A stretch of 64,000 nt of DNA, taken from the NCBI RefSeq assembly GCF_040438925.1, contig NZ_CP159258.1:3982001-4046000 (forward strand). The letters run 5' to 3'. The DNA is from Pseudomonas sp. MYb327 (GTDB lineage: Bacteria; Pseudomonadota; Gammaproteobacteria; Pseudomonadales; Pseudomonadaceae). A program made the position numbers and the translations under genes. Within the stretch, counting starts at the first letter, position 1; each line of letters begins with the position of its first letter. Shown here one piece after another: positions 26,137-35,473 of this stretch. The notes beneath the pieces are model-generated. The model worked only from the letters and a program-made list of their open reading frames with translations. It was not told where the DNA came from and ran no database searches.

Positions 26137-26816
26137 GTGAGGCTCCGGGTCACGGCGGACAACAGCTGTTCTTCATCCAGCCAACGCAGGCTGCGACCTT
26201 TGAATTGCAGCACGCCACGGGTGTATTTGGCATTGGCCTGCGGGCCGGAGCGGGACGCCGCCTCAAGGATACGTTCGTCAATGGCATGAATCCCGTCCAC
26301 TTCGTCCACCGGCACCACTACCGGTCCACCGTGGGCGGCGATGATCAGCATGCGCGGCATGACCCTCGCACCGGAGGCCACGCTGCTGACGCCATCCAGT
26401 CCCAGCAACTCAACCAAAGACAGGCACGCCACCAGTGCGCCGCGCACGTTCGCCACACCGAGCAAGGCCCGGGAACGCTGATGCGGCAAAGAGTGAATGG
26501 CTTGCAACGGCGCCACTTCAACCAGGCTGCGAGTGGCCAGCCCCAGCCATTCTTCGCCGAGGCGAAACATCAGCAGCGAGCGGGTTTCCACGTCGATCTC
26601 GACCGCGCTGGAGATCTGCGCGCGATCTTCCTGCTGTAACGCGTAGCGATCCAGCAGACGCGTGGCAGCGGCCGAATACACCGAGCAGTTGCGGCAATGA
26701 ATGTGTTCGATCAGCAGCGGGCAGGACTTGTCGCCGTGAATGCCGATGCGGTTCCAGCAGTCGTCGATGGCCTGGGCATCTTCACGGGTGACGCTAAAGG
26801 TGTCGGGGGCGATCAT
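26133..26816 (-). CDS. wspD: CheW-like coupling protein WspD
   Basis: One of two scaffold proteins linking WspA to WspE. The 227-residue protein has a CheW domain at about residues 75-220 (LMFRLGEEWLGLATRSLVEVAPL, LLGVANVRGALVACLSL). An extra N-terminal segment holds a cysteine/histidine cluster (C20, C32, H40, C41, C44 in CPLLIEHIHCRNC) that could bind a metal; plain CheW lacks it. It overlaps wspE and wspC by ATGA quartets. Confidence 0.94.
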   Translation of the reverse strand: MIAPDTFSVTREDAQAIDDCWNRIGIHGDKSCPLLIEHIHCRNCSVYSAAATRLLDRYALQQEDRAQISSAVEIDVETRSLLMFRLGEEWLGLATRSLVEVAPLQAIHSLPHQRSRALLGVANVRGALVACLSLVELLGLDGVSSVASGARVMPRMLIIAAHGGPVVVPVDEVDGIHAIDERILEAASRSGPQANAKYTRGVLQFKGRSLRWLDEEQLLSAVTRSLT

Positions 26817-28084
26817 CGTTTACGCTCACTGTCAGCGGGGCGCTCGCTGCGGGCGGCGCGGTCCTGCAATCGTCTGGCACCGACCGTGTCGCCCTGGGAT
26901 TGCAGCAAGGCGGCCAGGTGCATCAGCGCGTCGGAATGTTGCGGTTCGAGGTACAACGCCTTGCGATAAAAACCCTGGGCTTCGAGGGCACTGCCGGCAA
27001 CATCGCTGAGCAATCCCAGCCAGTAAAACACCTGGGCCACCGGTTCGTGTAGGCGTAAATAGCTTTCGCAGGCGGCGCGGGCTTCGGCGCTTTTGCCCTC
27101 GTTGGCCAGCGCGGCAATGTTTGCCAGCAGCGCGGCAGCGTCGGTATTGCCCGGTCTGGCCGAATGAGCTGTCGGTGCAGCGCTGGCGAACGGACGCCGT
27201 GGAATCGGCGTCGGTGCGATCTTGCGCACGGGTTGCGGTGTCGGCAGCGATGCGGGAACGAACACCGGCAGAAACTCGGGCTCTGCAACGCTATGGCGAC
27301 TGAAGGCAAACGATTGTGGAATGCCAATCGAGCGCAGGCCCAAACGCCCCGCCAGACTGCCCTCGGCGGGGCCGATAAACAGCACGCCATCGACATGGGT
27401 CAACCGCTTGAGCACCTCGAACACCTGTTTTTGCGTCGGCAGATCGAAGTAGATCAGCAGGTTGCGGCAAAACACGAAGTCGTAGGAAGGTTCGTGGGCC
27501 AGCAACGCCGGATCGAGCAGGTTACCGACCTGCAGTCGCACCTGCTCCTGGACCCGGCGGCTAAGTCGATATCCGTCATTTTCGGCAGTGAAATGCCGGT
27601 CACGAAAAGTCAGGTCGTGACCGCGAAAGGAGTTCTTGCCGTACAGCGCTCGTCGAGCCTTTTCCACCGAGAGCGGGCTGACGTCCATGCCTTCGACCTT
27701 GAACTGATGCGGCTTGAACCCGGCATCCATCAGCGCCATGGCAATCGAGTACGGTTCTTCACCGGTGGAACACGGCAAACTGAGGATTCGCAGGGCGCGC
27801 ATATTGTTGATGTCGGCCAGGCGCTTGCTCGCCAGTTTCGCCAGAGTGACAAAGGACTCCGGGTAACGGAAAAACCAGGTTTCCGGGACGATCACCGCCT
27901 CGATCAGCGCTTGTTGCTCGTCGCTGGAGCCCTGCAAGGTGCGCCAGTACTCGTCGGCCGTCTGCGCATTGGACGCCGCGCTACGCTGTCGCACCGCGCG
28001 CTCGATGATCGCCGGGCCTACCGAAGTCACGTCGAGGCCGATGCGCTCCTTGAGGAAATCGAAAAACCGCTGATCGTTGCTCAT
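26813..28084 (-). CDS. wspC: Chemotaxis-type methyltransferase WspC (CheR with TPR)
   Basis: SAM-dependent methylation of WspA, opposing WspF. The 423-residue protein has an N-terminal CheR domain (VPETWFFRYPESF, ILSLPCSTGEEPYSIAMAL for SAM binding, DFVFCRNLLIYFD) and a Pro/Ala linker. C-terminal TPR repeats (VAQVFYWLGLLSDVAGSALEAQGFYRKALYLEPQHSDALMHLAALL) match the WspC architecture. Overlaps its neighbours by ATGA quartets. Confidence 0.95.
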   Translation of the reverse strand: MSNDQRFFDFLKERIGLDVTSVGPAIIERAVRQRSAASNAQTADEYWRTLQGSSDEQQALIEAVIVPETWFFRYPESFVTLAKLASKRLADINNMRALRILSLPCSTGEEPYSIAMALMDAGFKPHQFKVEGMDVSPLSVEKARRALYGKNSFRGHDLTFRDRHFTAENDGYRLSRRVQEQVRLQVGNLLDPALLAHEPSYDFVFCRNLLIYFDLPTQKQVFEVLKRLTHVDGVLFIGPAEGSLAGRLGLRSIGIPQSFAFSRHSVAEPEFLPVFVPASLPTPQPVRKIAPTPIPRRPFASAAPTAHSARPGNTDAAALLANIAALANEGKSAEARAACESYLRLHEPVAQVFYWLGLLSDVAGSALEAQGFYRKALYLEPQHSDALMHLAALLQSQGDTVGARRLQDRAARSERPADSERKR

Positions 28085-28617
28085 GGCTGCGCCTCAAGCA
28101 ATGCCAGATCCAGCGGCGGTGTCGGAAACAACAGTGCGCGAACACGCTCATCCAGCAGATCGGCAACCCGCACCCATTGCAGCAAGCCTTGCTCATCTTC
28201 ACGAACAGGCCCCAGGTACGGCGCCTGGCGATTGTCCAGGCCATAGGGCTGAAAATCTGCCGGATTGCAGCGCAAAGTGTCGGTGGCCTGCTCCAGAATC
28301 AGCCCGAGCAACTTCCCCTCTGAGCTTTCATCTGGCCGGAAATGGACCAGCACCAAGCGAGTGCTGGTACGTGCCTGGGCAGGCGTGCCAAAGGTCAACG
28401 CGCACAGGTCGATCACTGGCACCACCGCCCCGCGATAGGCGAAAACCCCGGCGACCCAATCGGGCGCGCGGGGAATCGGCTTCAGGGCGACGCGCGGCAA
28501 TACTTCCGCCACTTCGATAGCTTGCAAGGCATAGCGCTCGCTGCCGATGCGGAACACCAGGAACAACACCTGCAACGCCTGCTTCACCGCAGCGCGTTTG
28601 GCCGTGAGTTCGCTCAT
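28081..28617 (-). CDS. wspB: CheW-like coupling protein WspB
   Basis: Second scaffold protein of the Wsp complex. It has 178 residues and is a single CheW domain (FLVFRIGSERYALQAIEVAEVLP, VAGVFAYRGAVVPVIDLCAL, LLGLILEQ). It lacks the cysteine cluster of WspD. ATG overlaps the stop of wspA by one base, and its stop overlaps wspC by ATGA. Confidence 0.94.
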   Translation of the reverse strand: MSELTAKRAAVKQALQVLFLVFRIGSERYALQAIEVAEVLPRVALKPIPRAPDWVAGVFAYRGAVVPVIDLCALTFGTPAQARTSTRLVLVHFRPDESSEGKLLGLILEQATDTLRCNPADFQPYGLDNRQAPYLGPVREDEQGLLQWVRVADLLDERVRALLFPTPPLDLALLEAQP

Positions 28618-30245
28618 CAGACTTTGAATCGCGAAACGCCGCTGCGCAGCCCGACGGCCACCTGGCTTAGCTCGTCAATGGCAAAACTGGCCTGGCGCAG
28701 GGATTCCACAGTCTGGCTGCTGGCATCACCCAACTGCACCAATGCGTGGTTGATCTGCTCGGCGCCGGTGGCCTGGGCCTGCATGCCCTCGTTGACCATC
28801 AGCACTCGCGGCGCCAGCGCCTGCACCTGATGGATGATCTGCGACAACTGCTCGCCAACCTGCTGCACTTCGGACATGCCACGGCGCACTTCTTCGGAGA
28901 ACTTGTCCATGCCCATCACACCGGCCGACACCGCCGACTGAATCTCGCGCACCATCTGCTCGATGTCGTAGGTGGCAACGGCAGTCTGGTCCGCCAGGCG
29001 TCGGACTTCGGTGGCGACCACGGCAAAACCACGTCCGTACTCCCCGGCCTTTTCCGCTTCAATCGCGGCATTGAGCGACAGCAGGTTGGTCTGGTCGGCG
29101 ACCTTGACGATGGTCACCACCACTTGATTGATGTTGCCGGCCTTCTCGTTGAGGATGGCCAGTTTGGCGTTGACCAGATCGGCCGCGCCCATCACCGAGT
29201 GCATGGTTTCTTCCATGCGCGCCAACCCCTGCTGCCCGGAGCCGGCAGCCACCGAGGCCTGGTCGGCAGCGGTGGAGACTTCGGTCATGGTGCGCACTAG
29301 GTCACGGGAAGTGGCGGCGATTTCACGGGACGTCGCGCCAATTTCAGTGGTGGTGGCGGCAGTTTCGGTGGCGGTGGCTTGCTGCTGCTTGGACGTGGCG
29401 GCGATCTCGGTCACGGACGTGGTGACCTGTACCGAGGAACGCTGGGCCTGGGACACCAGGGACGTCAGCTCGGCCATCATGTCGTTGAAGCCGGTTTCCA
29501 CGGCGCCGAATTCGTCCTTGCGCTCCAGGTTCAGGCGCCGGCTGAGGTCGCCGGTGCGCATGACTTCGAGGATGTGCACGATGCGATTCATCGGCGCCAT
29601 GATCGCGCGCATCAACAACAGGCCGCAGAGGCCGGCGGCGAGTACGGCGATCACCAGGGAAATACCCATGATGGATTTGGCGGTGAGCACCGCATCGTCG
29701 ATGGCCGCAATATCCCTGTCGGCCACAGCCTTGTTATGCAGCAGGATGTCATTGAGCTTCATCCGACCCGCCGTCCAGGCTGGCGTCAGCTCGTCGTTGA
29801 ATACTTTGGCGGCATCGGCGTCCTGGTTGCGCTTATGCAGCTCGATCACGGCATTCAGAATCCGGTGGTATTCCTCATGGGACTTCAGGAACGCGGCGAA
29901 TTCAGTTTTGTCTTCTTCGTCAGTGATGGTCTGGCGATAGAACTCCATCTGCTCTTGCAGGCGCACGGCATAGGCCGCGAAATCCGAGGCATCCTTGGCG
30001 GTGAAGCCTTGCCCTTCTTCAAGACCCAGCATGGCTTGTATCCGCAGATAACTGTCGGACCAGGCACCACGAATCATCGAACTGTAAAACAAACCTGGTA
30101 GCGCATCCTCTCGCACGCTGGCTTCACTGGTCTCGATCTTCAACAACCGGGAATACGAGACGACCACCATCAACAGCATGATGGCGATAATTACCGCAAA
30201 GCTCGCCAAAATGCGTTGGCGCAACGTCCAGTTCTTCACAGTCAA
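28617..30245 (-). CDS. wspA: Methyl-accepting surface-sensing receptor WspA
   Basis: Membrane receptor that clusters on surface contact and starts the Wsp cascade. The 542-residue protein has TM1 at about residues 12-32 (ILASFAVIIAIMLLMVVVSYS) and a periplasmic four-helix-bundle sensor to about 185. TM2 follows at about 190-212 (IMGISLVIAVLAAGLCGLLLM), then HAMP and a long coiled-coil signalling domain. The kinase-contact hairpin is in EYGRGFAVVATEVRRLADQTA. First gene of wspA-B-C-D-E-F-R. The promoter is within the 239-bp gap to the terB-like gene; no convincing elements were seen. Confidence 0.95.
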   Translation of the reverse strand: MTVKNWTLRQRILASFAVIIAIMLLMVVVSYSRLLKIETSEASVREDALPGLFYSSMIRGAWSDSYLRIQAMLGLEEGQGFTAKDASDFAAYAVRLQEQMEFYRQTITDEEDKTEFAAFLKSHEEYHRILNAVIELHKRNQDADAAKVFNDELTPAWTAGRMKLNDILLHNKAVADRDIAAIDDAVLTAKSIMGISLVIAVLAAGLCGLLLMRAIMAPMNRIVHILEVMRTGDLSRRLNLERKDEFGAVETGFNDMMAELTSLVSQAQRSSVQVTTSVTEIAATSKQQQATATETAATTTEIGATSREIAATSRDLVRTMTEVSTAADQASVAAGSGQQGLARMEETMHSVMGAADLVNAKLAILNEKAGNINQVVVTIVKVADQTNLLSLNAAIEAEKAGEYGRGFAVVATEVRRLADQTAVATYDIEQMVREIQSAVSAGVMGMDKFSEEVRRGMSEVQQVGEQLSQIIHQVQALAPRVLMVNEGMQAQATGAEQINHALVQLGDASSQTVESLRQASFAIDELSQVAVGLRSGVSRFKV

Positions 30246-30484
30246 TCCTCGGGCTTTCGAAATGCGGGGAGTATAGCCGAGGGCGGTGTTTCATTTATAA
30301 GACGCTTGCGCACCCCTTCTCATCCCGCCGGAAAAAGCCAGGATTGGCTCTGGATTGGGACTTTCCGGCATTGCTTGAGGGGTGCGCCAGCGGTGATTCG
30401 GAAGAAAGGGGCGGTGGATTGGCCCTTGCGGGTTTGAGTGCCGATTGAAAGATCAAAAGATCGCAGGCGGCAATCTTTTCGGGC

Positions 30485-31207
30485 CTACATCGAAGCCTGG
30501 CGAACCTGCTTCTCCAGCTCAATCTTCAATCCCGGTTCCAGCTTGAGCTGACGCGCCAGTTCATCAAGGTAGGACTTCTCCATAAAGCTCTCCTCGTCCA
30601 CCAGCATCACACTGGCGATGTACATCTCGGCCGCCATTTCCGGGGTGCTGGCAGCGCGGGCGACGTCGCTTGGGTCCAACGGTTTGTTGAGTTCGGCGTG
30701 CAGCCAGTGTTGCAGTTCCTGATCGTTGTCGAGCTTGGTGAACTCGCCTTCGATCAGCTCGCGTTCGCGCTCGTCGATATGGCCGTCAGCCTTCGCCGCC
30801 GCCACCAGGGCCTTGAGTATCGCCTGGCTGTGTTGCTCGACTTGGGCAGCGGGCAGGCGGTCGAGGGTTTGCGGTTCAGTCCTCGGCGCCGTGCCCTGCT
30901 GGGCCTGCCAGTTGCCGTAAGCCTTGTAGGCCAGCACACCCAACGCGGCGAGGCCGCCGTAGACCGCGACTTTGCCGCCGACCGAACGCGCCTTCTTGCT
31001 ACCCAGCAACAGGCCCATGGCTCCTGCCGCCAATGCGCCTCCGCTCGCGCCAGAGAGCAAACCGCCCAAACCTCCCGAGCCACCGCTACCGCCGAGCAAT
31101 CCGCCCAATCCTGCGCCAGAGGTCTTGTTCTGCGACCCGCCCGCCTTGTTCTGCAACATGTCCTGACCAGACTTGAGTAGTTGATCGAGCAATCCACGGG
31201 TGTTCAT
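30485..31207 (-). CDS. TerB-family (DUF533, YebE-like) membrane protein
   Basis: A 240-residue protein. A Gly/Ser-rich N-terminal region (residues 20-60) is followed by two hydrophobic stretches (about 55-70 and 82-95), then a C-terminal helical TerB-like domain with the acidic motif AAAKADGHIDERERELIEGEF (about 137-157). That motif could bind a divalent cation, as in TerB proteins. Function of the YebE group is unknown, though it is often stress-induced. Monocistronic, divergent from the LysR gene. Confidence 0.88.
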   Translation of the reverse strand: MNTRGLLDQLLKSGQDMLQNKAGGSQNKTSGAGLGGLLGGSGGSGGLGGLLSGASGGALAAGAMGLLLGSKKARSVGGKVAVYGGLAALGVLAYKAYGNWQAQQGTAPRTEPQTLDRLPAAQVEQHSQAILKALVAAAKADGHIDERERELIEGEFTKLDNDQELQHWLHAELNKPLDPSDVARAASTPEMAAEMYIASVMLVDEESFMEKSYLDELARQLKLEPGLKIELEKQVRQASM

Positions 31208-31398
31208 TTTCCGCCTCCACTAAATGGGTTCAATCGGACCATAAGGCCTTCAGCCTAGATCGAAAGTGCCCCTCTCCTGCCGACGAGAGTGCTTCCAGAT
31301 GTTGCCCCGCACTTTTCAAGCGCCGCTCACAGCAGCTTTCAGAAATTTAGATATACACTTGAGCAAATCGATAAAACTGCCCACTGGGTACACCTTTC

Positions 31399-32313
31399 AT
31401 GATGACCTTGCGTCAGATCCGTCATTTCATCGCAGTGGCCGAGACCGGCTCGATCTCCGCCGCCGCGCAAACCGCATTCATTTCCCAGTCCACCCTGACT
31501 CTGGCGATCCAGCAGCTTGAAGAGGAAATCGGTGTCAGCCTGTTCAGCCGCCATGCCAAGGGCATGACCCTGACCCATCAGGGTCATCAGTTTCTGCGCC
31601 AGGCGCACTTGATCCTGGCCACCGTGGATAACGCCAAACGCAGCCTGCAACAGAGCACCGATCAGGTCGCCGGGCAGTTGATTATCGGGGTGACCAGCCT
31701 GGTGGCCGGTTACTACCTGGCGGATTTACTCACCCGTTTCCAGCGCGCTTATCCCAACGTTGAAATCCGCGTGATGGAAGATGAACGCCCTTACATCGAG
31801 CATTTGCTGGTCAGTGGCGAAATTGATGTCGGCGTGCTGATCCTGTCCAACCTTGAAGATCGCCACGCCTTGCAGACCGAAGTACTGACCCACTCGCCCC
31901 ATCGGTTGTGGCTGCCAGCCCAGCATCCGCTGCTGGAACACGACAGCATCAACCTTGCCGACGTGGCCCGCGAACCCCTAATTCAGCTGAACGTCGATGA
32001 AATGGACCGCAATGCCCAGCGCCTGTGGACCGGCGCGGGCCTGCAACCGCGCATTACCTTGCGTACCGCCTCGACTGAAGCGGTGCGAAGCCTGGTGGCC
32101 GCCGGATTGGGCGTGTCGATTCAGCCCGACATGACCTATCGCCCGTGGTCACTGGAGGGCGACATCATCGAAGCCCGGCCAATTGCCGACTTGAGCCAGA
32201 CCCTCGACGTCGGTCTGGCCTGGCGCCGTGGCACCGCGCGGCCAGCGCTGGTGGACCCTTTTCTGACCGTCGCCCGCGAGCAACCCCACGGCGGGCGCAA
32301 GCCATCTATTTAA
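31399..32313 (+). CDS. LysR-family transcriptional regulator
   Basis: A 304-residue LysR regulator: winged HTH at residues 1-60 (LRQIRHFIAVAETGSISAAAQTAFISQSTLTLAIQQLEEEIGVSLFSR) and a periplasmic-binding-protein-like effector domain. It stands 105 bp upstream of the first aminobutyraldehyde dehydrogenase gene on the same strand, and is the most likely regulator of the polyamine/GABA region that follows. ATG at 31399 is followed directly by a second ATG, so the start is uncertain by one codon. Confidence 0.92.
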   Translation: MMTLRQIRHFIAVAETGSISAAAQTAFISQSTLTLAIQQLEEEIGVSLFSRHAKGMTLTHQGHQFLRQAHLILATVDNAKRSLQQSTDQVAGQLIIGVTSLVAGYYLADLLTRFQRAYPNVEIRVMEDERPYIEHLLVSGEIDVGVLILSNLEDRHALQTEVLTHSPHRLWLPAQHPLLEHDSINLADVAREPLIQLNVDEMDRNAQRLWTGAGLQPRITLRTASTEAVRSLVAAGLGVSIQPDMTYRPWSLEGDIIEARPIADLSQTLDVGLAWRRGTARPALVDPFLTVAREQPHGGRKPSI

Positions 32314-32418
32314 TCGAACGCCACCTTCAGTATTTAGAATTTGTCGACCTCGGGTCCGCGCACTAGTCTTGTTGCATCTATATAAGACGGCCGGGCCCTA
32401 GTCATAGGGAGCGCCGCT

Positions 32419-33918
32419 ATGTCGTTACACGAAGCCACACAAAAAAAGAGACCACGAAAAATGGCTGGCGCGCAGACCCCGTTGTTCACCGCGTTGTTGA
32501 TCGATGGCGAATTGGTCGCGGGCCTGGGTTTTGTCGAGCCGATTCTCAACCCGGCGACCGGCGAAGTCCTGACGCAGATCGCCGAAGCCAGCACCGAGCA
32601 AGTCGAAGCCGCCATCCTTGCCGCCCACCGCGCATTCGCCAGTTGGTCGCGAACCACACCGCAGCAGCGCTCCAACCTGTTGCTGGACATCGCCAACGCC
32701 ATCGAAAAAAACGCCGATCATCTGGCCCGCCTCGAAGCCCTCAACTGCGGCAAGCCGTTGCACCTGGCCCGTCAGGATGATTTGAGCGCCACGGTTGACG
32801 TGTTCCGTTTCTTCGCCGGCGCCGTGCGCTGCCAGACCGGCCAGCTCAGCGGCGAATACCTGCCGGGCTACACCAGCATGGTCCGCCGCGATCCCATTGG
32901 CGTGGTGGCATCGATTGCGCCGTGGAACTACCCGATCATGATGGCCGCGTGGAAAATCGCCCCGGCCCTGGCCGCCGGCAATACGCTGGTGTTCAAGCCT
33001 TCCGAACACACGCCGCTGTCAATTCTGGCGCTAGCGCCAGCGCTGGCCGAAATACTCCCGCGCGGTGTGATCAACATTGTCTGCGGCGGCGGTGAAGGTG
33101 TCGGCAGCCATCTGGTCAGCCATCCAAAAGTGCGAATGGTGTCGTTGACCGGCGATATCGTCACCGGGCAGAAAATCCTCCAGGCCGCCGCGAAAACCCT
33201 CAAGCGCACTCACCTCGAACTCGGCGGCAAGGCCCCGGTAATCGTCTGCAACGACGCGGACATTCAAGCGGTCGTCGAAGGCGTGCGCACTTACGGCTAT
33301 TACAACGCCGGTCAGGATTGCACCGCCGCGTGCCGGGTTTATGCACAGACCGGGATTCACGATCGCCTGGTGGCCGAACTCGGCGCGGCGGTCAGCAGCC
33401 TGCGCTTCGCCGGAAAACGCGACGCCGACAATGAAATCGGCCCACTGATCAGCACCCGCCAGCGCGACCGCGTGGCCAGTTTCGTCGAACGCGCCCTGGG
33501 CCAGCCGCACATTGAACGAGTGACCGGCGCTGCGGTGCATTCCGGGGCCGGCTTCTATTACCAGCCAACCCTGTTGGCCGGCTGCAAACAGAACGACGAA
33601 ATCGTCCAGCGCGAAGTGTTCGGGCCGGTGGTCACCGTGACCCGTTTCGATGAACTCGAACAAGCGGTGGACTGGGCCAACGATTCGGAATACGGCCTGG
33701 CGTCTTCGGTCTGGACCCAGAACCTCGACAAGGCGATGCAGGTCGCTGCGCGGTTGCAGTACGGCTGCACCTGGATCAACAGCCATTTCATGCTGGTCAG
33801 CGAAATGCCCCACGGCGGCCTCAAGCGTTCGGGCTACGGCAAAGACCTGTCCAGCGATTCGCTTCAGGACTACAGCGTGGTGCGGCACATCATGGCGCGC
33901 CACGGACAGCATTTATAA
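32419..33918 (+). CDS. Aminobutyraldehyde-type aldehyde dehydrogenase (paralogue 1)
   Basis: A 499-residue NAD-dependent aldehyde dehydrogenase, probably oxidising 4-aminobutyraldehyde (from putrescine) to GABA. Seen are [24 protein letters not shown], the catalytic Glu in [12 protein letters not shown], and the catalytic Cys in [15 protein letters not shown], the YdcW/PatD-type signature. The C-terminal block is [22 protein letters not shown] closely similar paralogue lies 6 kb downstream, beyond the ABC transporter. The first ATG at 32419 follows AGGGA; the ATG at 32461 (MAGAQTPLF) is an alternative that would drop a basic leader. Confidence 0.88.
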   Translation: MSLHEATQKKRPRKMAGAQTPLFTALLIDGELVAGLGFVEPILNPATGEVLTQIAEASTEQVEAAILAAHRAFASWSRTTPQQRSNLLLDIANAIEKNADHLARLEALNCGKPLHLARQDDLSATVDVFRFFAGAVRCQTGQLSGEYLPGYTSMVRRDPIGVVASIAPWNYPIMMAAWKIAPALAAGNTLVFKPSEHTPLSILALAPALAEILPRGVINIVCGGGEGVGSHLVSHPKVRMVSLTGDIVTGQKILQAAAKTLKRTHLELGGKAPVIVCNDADIQAVVEGVRTYGYYNAGQDCTAACRVYAQTGIHDRLVAELGAAVSSLRFAGKRDADNEIGPLISTRQRDRVASFVERALGQPHIERVTGAAVHSGAGFYYQPTLLAGCKQNDEIVQREVFGPVVTVTRFDELEQAVDWANDSEYGLASSVWTQNLDKAMQVAARLQYGCTWINSHFMLVSEMPHGGLKRSGYGKDLSSDSLQDYSVVRHIMARHGQHL

Positions 33919-33985
33919 AAGAGCACTACGCTAACAATTAGCCGTAAAGGCATTGATGTAGAAACGTTGGAACAAAGCGGTCCCC

Positions 33986-34072
33986 TTGCAGGAGCTGGCT
34001 TGCCAGCGATGGCGTCCATCAGGAGACCGCAAGGCTTGAGGGACTCATCGCCGGCAAGCCGGCTCCTACAGG
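33986..34072. repeat. REP pair (inverted)
   Basis: GCAGGAGCTGGCTTGCCAGC (left) and ATCGCCGGCAAGCCGGCTCC (right) form an inverted pair between the dehydrogenase and the substrate-binding protein gene. Confidence 0.88.
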
Positions 34073-34141
34073 ATCTTGTTTCGACGTTGAAAACCACGTT
34101 CAAAACTGCCCCGACCATAATTTAAAGAAGAGGGAAATCCC

Positions 34142-35293
34142 ATGTTCGTGCACAAGACCGCACTGCTCAGTGCAATCACTACCGCGCTGCTGGCCAGTGC
34201 CAGTGTCCAGGCCGCCGAGCCGCTGAAAGCTGTCGGGGCGGGCGAAGGCCAATTGGATATTGTGGCGTGGCCTGGCTACATCGAACGTGGCGAAAGCGAC
34301 AAGGCCTACGACTGGGTGACCGGCTTCGAAAAGGAAACCGGCTGCAAGGTCAACGTGAAAACCGCTGCGACCTCCGATGAGATGGTCAGCCTGATGGCCA
34401 AGGGTGGTTACGACCTGGTGACCGCGTCCGGCGATGCCTCGCTGCGCCTGATCGTCGGCAAGCGTGTACAGCCGATCAACACCGCGCTGATCCCGAACTG
34501 GAAGAACCTCGACCCGCGCCTCAACGATGCGCCGTGGTACGTGGTCAACAAGCAAACCTACGGCACTCCGTACCAGTGGGGTCCGAACGTGTTGATGTAC
34601 AACACCAACGTGTTCAAGACCGCGCCCGACAGTTGGGGCGTGCTGTTCAATGCGCAAAACCTTCCGGACGGCAAGCCGAACAAGGGTCGCGTACAAGCCT
34701 ATGACGGCCCGATCTACATCGCCGACGCGGCGCTGTACCTCAAGTCCGCCAAGCCGGAACTGGGCATCCAGAACCCCTACGAACTGACCGAAGTGCAATA
34801 CAAAGCCGTGCTTGACCTGTTGCGCGCCCAGCAGCCGTTGATCCACCGCTACTGGCACGACACCACCGTGCAAATGAGTGACTTCAAGAACGAAGGTGTA
34901 GTGGCATCCGGGGCCTGGCCGTATCAGGTCAACGGCCTGGTCAACGAGAAACAGCCAATCGCTTCGACCATCCCGAAAGAAGGCGCCACCGGTTGGGCCG
35001 ACACCACCATGCTGCACACCGAGGCCAAGCACCCGAACTGCGCGTACAAGTGGATGGACTGGTCGCTGCAACCGAAGGTCCAGGGCGATGTGGCGGCGTG
35101 GTTCGGCTCGTTGCCAGCCGTACCGGCTGCTTGCACCGGTAGCGAATTGCTCGGCGCCGAAGGTTGCAAGACCAACGGTTTCGATCAGTTCGACAAGATC
35201 GCCTTCTGGAAAACCCCACAGGCTGAAGGCGGCAAGTTCGTGCCGTACAGCCGCTGGACCCAGGACTACATCGCGATCATGGGCGGCCGCTAA
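34142..35293 (+). CDS. Polyamine-type ABC transporter substrate-binding protein (YdcS/PotF-like)
   Basis: A 383-residue periplasmic binding protein. The Sec signal (MFVHKTALLSAITTALLASASVQA) is followed by the SBP fold with LDIVAWPGYIERG, ASGDASLRLIVGKRVQPINTALIPNW and PYQWGPNVLMYNT, as in the PotD/PotF/YdcS group. Cysteines near residues 65, 308, 331 and 341 may form disulphides. Flanking aminobutyraldehyde dehydrogenases point to putrescine or a related amine as ligand. Three hairpins separate it from the ATPase gene. Confidence 0.9.
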   Translation: MFVHKTALLSAITTALLASASVQAAEPLKAVGAGEGQLDIVAWPGYIERGESDKAYDWVTGFEKETGCKVNVKTAATSDEMVSLMAKGGYDLVTASGDASLRLIVGKRVQPINTALIPNWKNLDPRLNDAPWYVVNKQTYGTPYQWGPNVLMYNTNVFKTAPDSWGVLFNAQNLPDGKPNKGRVQAYDGPIYIADAALYLKSAKPELGIQNPYELTEVQYKAVLDLLRAQQPLIHRYWHDTTVQMSDFKNEGVVASGAWPYQVNGLVNEKQPIASTIPKEGATGWADTTMLHTEAKHPNCAYKWMDWSLQPKVQGDVAAWFGSLPAVPAACTGSELLGAEGCKTNGFDQFDKIAFWKTPQAEGGKFVPYSRWTQDYIAIMGGR

Positions 35294-35299
35294 CGCCCG

Positions 35300-35316
35300 A
35301 AGGTCCTACGGACCTT
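35300..35316 (+). terminator. Short hairpin after the substrate-binding protein gene
   Basis: AAGGTCC-TAC-GGACCTT, a perfect 7-bp stem with a 3-base loop, 7 bp after the stop. It probably stabilises the mRNA 3' end or attenuates read-through. Confidence 0.5.
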
Positions 35317-35380
35317 ATCGCCAGCAAGCCGGCTCCTACACAGTCCGCGTACCCCCTGTAGGAGCTGGCTTGCCAGCGAA
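35315..35380. repeat. REP pair (tail-to-tail order)
   Basis: ATCGCCAGCAAGCCGGCTCC (left) and CTGTAGGAGCTGGCTTGCCA (right): the two REP units are in the opposite relative order to most pairs here. A further 8-bp hairpin, AAGAGCGC-GAA-GCGCTCTT, abuts the right end (35380-35398). Confidence 0.82.
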
Positions 35381-35428
35381 AGAGCGCGAAGCGCTCTTCT
35401 CTACCGATTCAGATTTTTCAGAAGTCCA

Positions 35429-35460
35429 GGCAGGGCCGCTGCGACGGCCCTCGCCTTTTT
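35429..35460 (+). terminator. Intrinsic terminator just upstream of the ABC ATPase gene
   Basis: AGGGCCG (35432-35438), a 6-base loop, CGGCCCT (35445-35451), then CGCC and TTTTT (35456-35460), ending directly before the GGAG ribosome site of the next gene. It should reduce expression of the ATPase and permeases relative to the binding protein. Confidence 0.65.
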
Positions 35461-35473
35461 GGAGCACCGCACC

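Noticed and set aside
24922..26289. 455-residue plus-strand open frame across wspE/wspD
   Set aside because: Shadow of the wsp genes, with no recognisable motif and spanning two minus-strand genes.
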